This document shows positions 1-4,977 of a stretch of DNA of 6,502 bases, piece by piece. The stretch comes from Gemmatimonadota bacterium (lineage in GTDB: Bacteria; Gemmatimonadota; Gemmatimonadetes; Longimicrobiales; RSA9), in contig JACQPS010000171.1 in assembly GCA_016207445.1 (NCBI GenBank), forward strand, positions 1 through 6,502, given 5' to 3'. Position numbers and translations under genes: made by a program. Below the pieces are notes generated by a model. That model saw only the letters and a list, made by a program, of their open reading frames with translations, was not told where the DNA came from and ran no database searches. Position 1 is the first letter of the stretch, and each line of letters starts with the position of its first letter.

Positions 1-1
1 G

Positions 2-493
2 AGTGTGAGCGACCTGCAGGAGAGCACGGCGCGGCCGGAGCGCGTGCTGGGCCTCCATTTCTTCAATCCGGTCCACATCAACCGGCTGGTCGAGATCGTG
101 CGCGGCCAGCGCACGGCGCCGGAGACGGTGGCCGCCGCGCTGGCGTTCGTGCGGCGCCTCGGCAAGGACCCGATCGTCGTGAACGACTCGCCCGGCTTCG
201 CGTCCTCGCGTCTGGGCGTGCTGCTCGGCCTCGAGGCGATGCGCATGGTCGAGCAGGGCATCGCCAGCGCGCAGGACATCGACCGCGCCATGGAGATCGG
301 CTACCGCCATCCCATGGGGCCGCTCCGCCTGAGCGACCTGGTCGGGCTGGACGTGCGGCTCGACATCGCCACCTACCTGCACGAGAAGCTGGGCGCCGAG
401 CATTTCCGGCCGCCGGAGATCCTGAAACGGCTGGTGGCGGAAGGAAAGCTGGGCAAGAAGACCGGCCGGGGGTTCTACGAATGGAACGAGTAG
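2..493 (+). CDS. 3-hydroxyacyl-CoA dehydrogenase, C-terminal part (5' end cut off by window edge)
   Basis: The enzyme oxidises (S)-3-hydroxyacyl-CoA to 3-oxoacyl-CoA with NAD+, in beta-oxidation or a related CoA pathway in the cytoplasm. The reading frame is open to base 2. The GTG at 5 is not the true start, because the NAD-binding Rossmann half that must precede this sequence is missing. Counting that GTG as residue 1, the motif GLHFFNPV carries the catalytic His18 (bases 56-58), and Glu30 in LVEIV (92-94) is its partner; these match His158 and Glu170 of human short-chain HAD. The helical C-terminal domain follows (about residues 58-160), with NDSPGF, HPMGPL and a terminal TGRGFYEW, all typical of the family. 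Ser68 occupies the place of human Asn208 (G-F-A-S-S-R instead of G-F-I-V-N-R). The stop lies 11 bases before the next gene, an enoyl-CoA hydratase, which supports a beta-oxidation role. Chain-length preference cannot be read from this fragment. Confidence 0.93.
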   Translation, partial: SVSDLQESTARPERVLGLHFFNPVHINRLVEIVRGQRTAPETVAAALAFVRRLGKDPIVVNDSPGFASSRLGVLLGLEAMRMVEQGIASAQDIDRAMEIGYRHPMGPLRLSDLVGLDVRLDIATYLHEKLGAEHFRPPEILKRLVAEGKLGKKTGRGFYEWNE

Positions 494-504
494 GCGCGCA
501 GCGC

Positions 505-1284
505 ATGAGCTTCGAGACGCTGCTCGTGGCCGTGCGGGACCGGGTCGCGACGATCACGGTGAACCGCCCGGACAAGCGCAATGCGCTGAGCGCGGCGGTG
601 CGCCGCGAGCTGCTGCAGGCGCTCGAGGCGCTGCGGCAGGACGACGAGGTGCGCGTCGTGGTCTTCACGGGCGCCGGCGACAAGGCGTTCATCGCGGGCG
701 CGGACATCGCGGAATTCGCCGAGCGCACGCCGCTCGAGCAGCGGCAGGCCATGGACGACCGGCGCCCCTTCGACCAGGTGGCGGCGTTCCCGAAGCCGAC
801 CATCGCCATGATCAACGGCTACTGCCTGGGCGGCGGCTGCGAGCTGGCGATCGCCTGCGACCTGCGCGTGGCCGCCCGCTCGGCACGCCTCGGCCAGCCC
901 GAGATCAAGCTGGGCATCCTGCCGGGCGGCGGCGGCACGCAGCGGCTGCCGCGGCTCGTCGGCTTCGGGCGGGCCATGCGGCTGATCCTGACGGGCGAGA
1001 TGGTGGGCGCCGAGGAGGCGGAGCGCATCGGGCTGGTGGACCTCGTGGTCGATGACGACGCCCTGGCCGCACGCACGCGCGAGCTCGCCGCCCTCCTCGC
1101 CTCTTACTCCCCCGTGGCCCTGCGCCTGGCCAAGGATGCGGTGCGCGCCGCCCTCGAGATGCCGCTCTCGGCCGGGCTGCGCTACGAGCGCGAGCTGTTC
1201 GTGACCGCGTTCACGAGCGAGGACAAGCAAGAAGGCGTGCGGGCGTTCCTGGAGAAACGAGCACCGGAGTTCCGCGGACGCTAG
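505..1284 (+). CDS. Enoyl-CoA hydratase / crotonase-family protein
   Basis: This predicted cytoplasmic hydratase adds water to trans-2-enoyl-CoA to give 3-hydroxyacyl-CoA, the substrate of the dehydrogenase encoded just upstream. The ATG at 505 gives a 259-residue protein beginning MSFETLLVAV, the usual length and N-terminus for the family. An in-frame ATG at 481 would overlap the upstream gene and add eight unconserved residues, so it was not chosen; neither start has a strong SD. Crotonase signatures are complete: NRPDKRNAL (20-28), the oxyanion-hole stretch AFIAGADI (61-68), NGYCLGGGCELAIACD (104-119) and GQPEIKLGILPGGGGTQRL (130-148). Glu113 and Glu133 match the two catalytic glutamates of rat mitochondrial hydratase (Glu144 and Glu164), so true hydratase activity is expected rather than another crotonase reaction. 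Its stop codon overlaps the SD of the next gene, suggesting a polycistronic message. Exact substrate is not determinable. Confidence 0.94.
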   Translation: MSFETLLVAVRDRVATITVNRPDKRNALSAAVRRELLQALEALRQDDEVRVVVFTGAGDKAFIAGADIAEFAERTPLEQRQAMDDRRPFDQVAAFPKPTIAMINGYCLGGGCELAIACDLRVAARSARLGQPEIKLGILPGGGGTQRLPRLVGFGRAMRLILTGEMVGAEEAERIGLVDLVVDDDALAARTRELAALLASYSPVALRLAKDAVRAALEMPLSAGLRYERELFVTAFTSEDKQEGVRAFLEKRAPEFRGR

Positions 1285-1293
1285 GAGGCAGCC

Positions 1294-1539
1294 ATGAAGG
1301 AGCCATTCGGCGGCGAGCGGCCGATGCCCCGGCGCGTGAGCCCCTTCGGCGAGGACGTGAGCGAGCAGGATCCCGCGCAGGCGGCGGAGCGCATCGACGC
1401 CGCCGCGCGCAAGATCCGCGGGCTGCGCGCGCAGCTCGGCTCGGAAGGCCTGACCATCTCGGCCACGCGCGACCTGATCGACGAGCTGGCGGGCGCGCTC
1501 GAGGCCGCGGCGCGGGCGCTGCGGGGCCTGACACACTGA
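1294..1539 (+). CDS. Small helical protein of unknown function, 81 aa
   Basis: I do not recognise this protein. Its reality is supported by an exact AGGAGG at 1283-1288, five bases before the ATG and overlapping the hydratase stop codon, and by its fit between two tightly packed genes. The first 25 residues are polar, rich in Pro, Gly and Arg, and probably disordered. The rest looks like two amphipathic helices, about residues 28-48 (AAERIDAAARKIRGLRAQL) and 55-79 (ISATRDLIDELAGALEAAAR and on), separated by a short Gly/Ser turn. There is no signal peptide, transmembrane segment, cysteine or metal motif. A helical hairpin that oligomerises or binds a partner is a reasonable guess, but no function can be assigned. 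It ends 14 bases before the DUF3311 gene. Confidence 0.72.
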   Translation: MKEPFGGERPMPRRVSPFGEDVSEQDPAQAAERIDAAARKIRGLRAQLGSEGLTISATRDLIDELAGALEAAARALRGLTH

Positions 1540-1553
1540 GACCGGAGCCTGCG

Positions 1554-1769
1554 ATGCGCGCACGCACGGCGCGGCGGTTGGCCATCGCCTTCTTCGCGCT
1601 GTACGCGCTCGTCCTCACCTATCCCGGGGTCCTGCCCTTCAACCGCATCCGGCCGCTCGTCTTCGGGCTTCCGTTCATCATGTTCTGGGTCGCGCTCTGG
1701 GTGGCGCTGGCCGGCGTCACGCTCTGGCTGACGCACCTGGCCGCGCGGCGGGAGCGGCGGGGTCGCTGA
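1554..1769 (+). CDS. DUF3311-type small membrane protein, symporter partner
   Basis: This 71-residue protein has two predicted transmembrane helices, about residues 9-29 and 38-62, with a basic N-terminus and a basic C-terminal tail (AARRERRGR). The loop PFNRIRPLVFGLPF (28-41) followed by Trp45 matches my recollection of the DUF3311 signature: Pro-Phe-Asn-Arg, then a Pro, then Gly-x-Pro-Phe and a Trp. Proteins of this family commonly sit directly before a sodium:solute symporter gene, in the way YhdT precedes PanF in enterobacteria. Here too the symporter starts only three bases after its stop. The likely role is a small auxiliary subunit or stability factor of that transporter in the inner membrane, but the biochemical function of the family is not well established. 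The ATG at 1554 has GGAG at 1544-1547 upstream. Confidence 0.86.
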   Translation: MRARTARRLAIAFFALYALVLTYPGVLPFNRIRPLVFGLPFIMFWVALWVALAGVTLWLTHLAARRERRGR

Positions 1770-1772
1770 GGC

Positions 1773-3272
1773 GTGGAACGCTGGCAGGTCGTCACCGTCG
1801 TCGTCGCCGGCTACCTCCTGCTGACGCTGCTCATCGGCCTGTTCGCGGGGCGCCGCGTCAGCGCCAGCGTGGCCGGATACGTGGCCGCGGACCGCCAGTT
1901 CGGCTTGCTCGCGCAGTACTTCGTCACGGGCGCCATGATCTTCAGCGCGTTCGCCTTCCTGGGCGGCCCGGGTTGGGCGTACGCGCAGGGCGCGGCCGTG
2001 TTCTACATCCTGAGCTACGGCGTGCTCGGCATCGCGCCCTGGTATGTCCTGGGGCCGAAGGCGGGCCGGCTCGGCCGCCGCCTCGGCTTCGTGACGCAGG
2101 CCCAGCTCGTCGCGGGCCGGTTTCCCAGCCGGTCGCTCTCGCTCCTGCTCGCGCTGCTCTCGGTCGCCGCGTTCGTCCCCTACATCATGCTCCAGATGAG
2201 CGGCGCCGGCATCGTCTTCCGCGCGGTGACCGACGGCCACGTGCCGTTCTGGCTGGGCGCGGCGGTCTCCTATCTGGTGGTGCTCGTCTACGTGCTCTTC
2301 GGCGGCGTGGCCGCCGTCGGATGGACGAACGTGTTCCAGGGCATCATCATGATGAGCGTGGCGTGGGGGCTGGGGCTGTACATCCCGATCCATCTGTACG
2401 GCGGCGTGGGTGCGATGTTCGAGCGCATCGCCGACGCGCGGCCGGAGCTGCTGACGCTGCCGGGGCTGAACGCGGGCGGCGAGCCCTGGAGTTGGGGCGC
2501 GTACTCGTCCGCGATCCTGGCCTCCGCGCTCGGCTTCACCCTGTGGCCCCACCTCTTCATGAAGTCCTACACCTCCCGCGACGACGACACGCTGCGCCGT
2601 ACCGTCATCCTGTTCCCCACCTTCCAGCTCTTCTTGATCCCGATCTTCCTGGTGGGGTTCGCGGGCGTGCTCTACCCGTCGCCGCCGGAGGCGCCCGACT
2701 TCATCATGCCGCACATGATCCTCCAGACCGGACTGCCGGCGCTGGTCGTCGGTCTCTTCTGCGCGGGCGCGCTCTCCGCCTCCATGTCCACGGGCGACGC
2801 GCTCATGCATGCGGCCGCGTCCATCGCGGTGGAGGACGGCGTGCGCCCGTACGTCCGGCTGACCGACGCGCAGCAGCGGCTGCTCATGCGCGCGCTCGTG
2901 GTCGTGGTCGGCGCCGTCGCCTACTACTTCGCCATCGTGCAGAAGCAGACGCTGGTGTTCCTGCTGCTCACTGCGTATGGCCTGGTGGATCAGCTCGCGC
3001 CGCCGGTGTACGCCGCGCTCTTTTGGAAGCGGGCGACGACGCCCGGCGTGCTCGCCGGCCTCGCCGCCGGCATCGGCGCCGATCTGTTCTTCTTCTGGCA
3101 GCGCGACCTGCGGCCGTTCGACCTGCACGAGGGCATCCTGGGCGCACTGGCCAACACGCTGGTGCTCGTGGTCGTGAGTCTCTTCACCGCGCCGCAGCCG
3201 GAAGCGCACGCCACCGTGTACGTCGAGCCGGAAGAGGAGGCTGCCGGCGCCACGGTGGAGGCGGTCGCATGA
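1773..3272 (+). CDS. Sodium:solute symporter (SSS family, TC 2.A.21)
   Basis: A 499-residue inner-membrane transporter predicted to import a solute with Na+. Hydrophobic helices cover most of the chain, from about residue 5 to 470, roughly the 13-helix SSS layout, followed by an acidic cytoplasmic-type tail (474-499). Family marks include the GGVAAVGWTNVFQG signature (177-190), equivalent to the G-G-x-x-A-V-x-x-T-D-x-x-Q pattern but with Asn186 in place of the usual Asp. The LSASMSTGD segment (334-342) supplies the Ser/Thr of the Na2 sodium site. The GTG at 1773 is the start: the first helix begins at once, the GGGG at 1759-1762 may serve as SD, and the gene lies three bases after the DUF3311 gene. 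Substrate is unknown. The DUF3311 pairing suggests a PanF- or monocarboxylate-permease-like carrier. The upstream acyl-CoA enzymes hint at an organic acid and the downstream genes at an aromatic compound; both are inference. The stop overlaps the next start in an ATGA. Confidence 0.92.
   Translation: MERWQVVTVVVAGYLLLTLLIGLFAGRRVSASVAGYVAADRQFGLLAQYFVTGAMIFSAFAFLGGPGWAYAQGAAVFYILSYGVLGIAPWYVLGPKAGRLGRRLGFVTQAQLVAGRFPSRSLSLLLALLSVAAFVPYIMLQMSGAGIVFRAVTDGHVPFWLGAAVSYLVVLVYVLFGGVAAVGWTNVFQGIIMMSVAWGLGLYIPIHLYGGVGAMFERIADARPELLTLPGLNAGGEPWSWGAYSSAILASALGFTLWPHLFMKSYTSRDDDTLRRTVILFPTFQLFLIPIFLVGFAGVLYPSPPEAPDFIMPHMILQTGLPALVVGLFCAGALSASMSTGDALMHAAASIAVEDGVRPYVRLTDAQQRLLMRALVVVVGAVAYYFAIVQKQTLVFLLLTAYGLVDQLAPPVYAALFWKRATTPGVLAGLAAGIGADLFFFWQRDLRPFDLHEGILGALANTLVLVVVSLFTAPQPEAHATVYVEPEEEAAGATVEAVA
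3257..3261 (+). promoter_or_regulatory. Shine-Dalgarno GGAGG that fixes the prephenate dehydratase start
   Basis: GGAGG lies inside the end of the symporter gene, seven bases before the ATG at 3269. It favours that ATG over the GTG at 3329, which would give a more typical N-terminus but has no SD at a suitable distance. Confidence 0.7.
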
Positions 3273-4168
3273 CCACGCGGAGACGCGGAGGTCGCGGAGC
3301 GAGCGCCGACTCGCGCGCGGCGCCGCGCGTGCGCGTCGCCTTCCAGGGCGAGCTGGGCGCGTTCAGCGAAGATGCCGTGCGCGCGCTCTTCGGGGAGGCG
3401 GCCGAGCCCGTGCCCCGGCGGGAGTTCCGCGAGGTCGGCGTGGCCGTCGTCGCCGGCGAAGTCGAATACGGGCTGCTGCCCATCGAGAACACGCTGGCCG
3501 GCAGCGTGGTCACGAGCTATGACGTCCTCGCGGCCGAGCCGCTGCGCGTGATCGGCGAGGTCATCGTGCCGATCCACCACTGCGTGCTGGGCCTGCCCGG
3601 GAGCAGGCTGGCGGGGGTGCGCCGGGTCCTCTCGCACCCGGTCGCGCTCGCGCAGTGCACGCGCTTCCTGCTGGAGCATCCCGAGATCGAGGCACTGGCC
3701 GTATACGACACGGCCGGCGCGGCGCGCGAGGTGGCGGAGCGGCGCGATGCCTCGGTGGCCGCCATTGCCGGTCGCCGCGCCGCGGATCGATACGCGCTCG
3801 AGATTCTCGCCCACGACATCGAGGACCGGCCGGACAATCAGACGCGCTTCCTCGCGGTTGTGCGGCAGGAGCACCTGCCGGCCCCCGCCGGCGCCGACCC
3901 GGGCGCCGCGCGCAAGACGGCCCTGCTCGTGGAGACGGAGAACGTGCCCGGCGCGCTCGTGCACGTGCTGCTCCCGTTCGCCAGCCGCGGCATCAACTTG
4001 TCCAAGCTGGAATCGCGGCCGGGCGCGGAACCGTGGACGTACCGCTTCTTCATGGAGCTGGAAGCCGACGCCGGCACCGCAGCCGCGCGGGAGGCGCTGG
4101 CCGAGGTGAGCCGGCGCGCCACCTCGCTCCGCGTCCTGGGCAGCTACCCGAAATGGATGCCGCGGTGA
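3269..4168 (+). CDS. pheA: Prephenate dehydratase with C-terminal ACT domain
   Basis: The enzyme decarboxylates and dehydrates prephenate to phenylpyruvate, the committed step to phenylalanine in the cytoplasm. From the ATG at 3269 it has 299 residues. The catalytic domain runs from about residue 20 (RVAFQGELGAFSE) to 198 and includes GLLPIENTLAGSV (68-80), SHPVALAQC (122-130) and NQTRF (190-194), whose Thr192-Arg-Phe is the essential T-R-F motif. The ACT domain (about 217-295) has both phenylalanine-binding motifs, GALV (228-231) and ESRP (248-251), so feedback inhibition by phenylalanine is expected. The start overlaps the symporter stop in ATGA and has GGAGG seven bases upstream, implying translational coupling. 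Odd: residues 1-19 form a basic, low-complexity extension encoded partly by a CGCGGAG repeat, absent from usual family members of about 280 residues. GTG 3329 is the alternative start. No chorismate mutase domain is fused; a separate one follows. Confidence 0.95.
   Translation: MTTRRRGGRGASADSRAAPRVRVAFQGELGAFSEDAVRALFGEAAEPVPRREFREVGVAVVAGEVEYGLLPIENTLAGSVVTSYDVLAAEPLRVIGEVIVPIHHCVLGLPGSRLAGVRRVLSHPVALAQCTRFLLEHPEIEALAVYDTAGAAREVAERRDASVAAIAGRRAADRYALEILAHDIEDRPDNQTRFLAVVRQEHLPAPAGADPGAARKTALLVETENVPGALVHVLLPFASRGINLSKLESRPGAEPWTYRFFMELEADAGTAAAREALAEVSRRATSLRVLGSYPKWMPR
3276..3299 (+). repeat. Three degenerate direct copies of CGCGGAG
   Basis: CGCGGAG occurs at 3276-3282, 3284-3290 and 3293-3299, with steps of 8 and 9 bases. 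It lies within the first codons of the prephenate dehydratase gene and encodes Arg/Gly-rich residues. It resembles short dispersed C-A-C-G-G-A-G-type repeats that I recall seeing in several soil-bacterial phyla, but that comparison is from memory. In GC-rich DNA three 7-mers could also arise by chance duplication. Confidence 0.5.
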
Positions 4169-4443
4169 GCGAAGGGGAACGGCTGGAGCAGCTGCGTCAG
4201 GCGATCGCCGGGCTGGACGAGGAGCTCGTCGGGCTGCTCGCGCGCCGGCTCGAGCTCGCGGGCGAGATCGGCGAGCTCAAGCGTCGGCTCGGGCTGCCCG
4301 TACTCGATCCCGCGCGGGAGGCCGAGGTGGTGCGTCGCGGCGCCGAGCTCGCGCGGGGCCGCGGCGTCGACCCCGAGCTGGTGCGCGACATTCTCTGGCG
4401 CATCATCGCGCAGGCGCGTGGTGTGCAGGACCGCCCCGGTTAG
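4153..4443 (+). CDS. aroQ: Chorismate mutase, AroQ type, free-standing
   Basis: This small cytoplasmic helical enzyme rearranges chorismate to prephenate, the substrate of the dehydratase encoded just upstream. The ATG at 4153 gives 96 residues; the GTG at 4165 gives 92 and forms a GTGA overlap with the dehydratase stop. Neither has a clear SD, so coupled translation is likely. With the GTG as residue 1, the active-site residues of the E. coli P-protein mutase domain fall at the same numbers: Arg11, Arg28, Lys39, Asp48, Arg51, Glu52 and Gln88. In the ATG numbering each is four higher. All are present (for example VLDPAREAEVV holds Asp, Arg and Glu), so the enzyme should be active. The protein ends soon after the third helix and has no regulatory or dehydratase domain. 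The mutase module normally sits before the dehydratase in fused proteins; here the order is reversed and the genes are separate. Its stop overlaps the stop of the opposite-strand gene. Confidence 0.92.
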   Translation: MDAAVSEGERLEQLRQAIAGLDEELVGLLARRLELAGEIGELKRRLGLPVLDPAREAEVVRRGAELARGRGVDPELVRDILWRIIAQARGVQDRPG

Positions 4444-4838
4444 GCGGCCTCGCGCTCGGGCGGCGCGGGCGGCTCGGCGGGAGCTGGTTGTGCGGCCGGT
4501 TCCGCCGGAGTCGCCGGGCGGGGAGCCATGCGGGAGAGCAGCACGCGCTGGGCCCGGACGTCGTTCGCCATCCGGATGAGCAGCCGGACCAGATCCCCCG
4601 CGCCCCACAGCACGACCGCCAGCACGGCCGTACGTGCGAGCTCGCCCATCAGCACCGGCAGCGCCGCCCTGCCGTCCAGCCGCAGCCCCGCCATGAATTC
4701 CGCCACGATTGCGATCCCCAGGAACACGGCCGCGGACTTGAACAGCGTGCCGACCCAGCGCAGGGCCGTGTAGGGCTGGACGTCGCCCTTGCGGACGCGC
4801 ACCACCGGACTCTTGCGGGGCGTACGTTCTTGGTTCAC
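4440..4838 (-). CDS. Small two-helix membrane protein of unknown function
   Basis: I do not recognise a named family. From the GTG at 4838 the protein has 132 residues: a polar basic N-terminus (1-30), a hydrophobic helix at about 31-52 (LFKSAAVFLGIAIVAEFMAG), a short polar turn, a second helix at about 60-88 containing AVLAVVLWGAGDLVRLLI, a charged stretch (89-104), and a tail rich in Pro, Ala and Glu (105-132) that is probably disordered. The start is set by GGAGGGAGG at 4846-4854, seven bases upstream. An in-frame GTG at 4910 would add 24 low-complexity residues and has no SD. Both termini probably lie in the cytoplasm. It is convergent with the chorismate mutase gene, sharing bases 4440-4443. 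The terminator at 4915-4953 separates it from the caspase-like gene, so it probably has its own promoter, though none is visible in the 76 bases between. A small regulatory or scaffold membrane protein is only a guess. Confidence 0.78.
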   Translation of the reverse strand: MNQERTPRKSPVVRVRKGDVQPYTALRWVGTLFKSAAVFLGIAIVAEFMAGLRLDGRAALPVLMGELARTAVLAVVLWGAGDLVRLLIRMANDVRAQRVLLSRMAPRPATPAEPAAQPAPAEPPAPPEREAA

Positions 4839-4845
4839 GAGCTTT

Positions 4846-4854
4846 CCTCCCTCC
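4846..4854 (-). promoter_or_regulatory. Double Shine-Dalgarno GGAGGGAGG
   Basis: On the minus strand this reads GGAGGGAGG, two overlapping ribosome-binding cores. The nearer lies seven bases before the GTG at 4838. It decides the start of the small membrane protein gene in favour of 4838 rather than 4910. Confidence 0.8.
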
Positions 4855-4914
4855 GCCGCTCCGCCGCCGCAGTGCGCAGGATCGGGGCCAGCCGAAAGCG
4901 ATGATTTCACCGCG

Positions 4915-4953
4915 AAAAAAAGAGCGGGCCCAAGGGGATCGCCCTCGGGCCCG
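4915..4953 (-). terminator. Intrinsic terminator of the caspase-like gene
   Basis: On the minus strand a 12-base-pair stem (CGGGCCC then GAGGG, pairing with CCCTT then GGGCCCG, one G-U pair) closes a five-base loop CGATC. It is followed by CTC and seven T. It begins 24 bases after the caspase-like stop codon. The T run is on one side only, so it should not stop plus-strand transcription. Confidence 0.93.
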
Positions 4954-4977
4954 TAGGGAGGCTGGAGGTATCGACGC

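Noticed and set aside
475..1563. Minus-strand open frame of 362 codons opposite the enoyl-CoA hydratase
   Set aside because: It is a shadow of the hydratase gene with low-complexity composition and no recognisable domain.
1281..3209. 642-codon open frame on the minus strand opposite the symporter
   Set aside because: Composition is Arg/His/Glu/Gln-rich with no domain, as expected opposite a GC-rich membrane-protein gene; the plus-strand symporter has clear family motifs.
1973..3268. Long plus-strand open frame leading into the prephenate dehydratase
   Set aside because: This part is an Arg/Ala/Gly-rich out-of-frame reading of the symporter gene. It joins the real dehydratase frame only because no stop occurs; the gene starts at 3269.
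2990..3964. Minus-strand open frame of 324 codons opposite the end of the symporter and the dehydratase
   Set aside because: No motif; it spans two well-supported plus-strand genes and has shadow-type composition.
4488..4904. Plus-strand open frames opposite the small membrane protein gene
   Set aside because: The minus strand has a strong ribosome site and two clean hydrophobic helices; the plus-strand readings are His/Arg/Gln-rich and featureless.
4839..4910. Upstream in-frame GTG at 4910 as the start of the small membrane protein
   Set aside because: It would add 24 low-complexity residues and read through the ribosome-binding sequence at 4846-4854; no SD precedes 4910.
4444..4977. Plus-strand terminator after the chorismate mutase gene
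   Set aside because: No hairpin followed by a T run was seen on the plus strand; the hairpin at 4925-4953 has its T run only on the minus strand.
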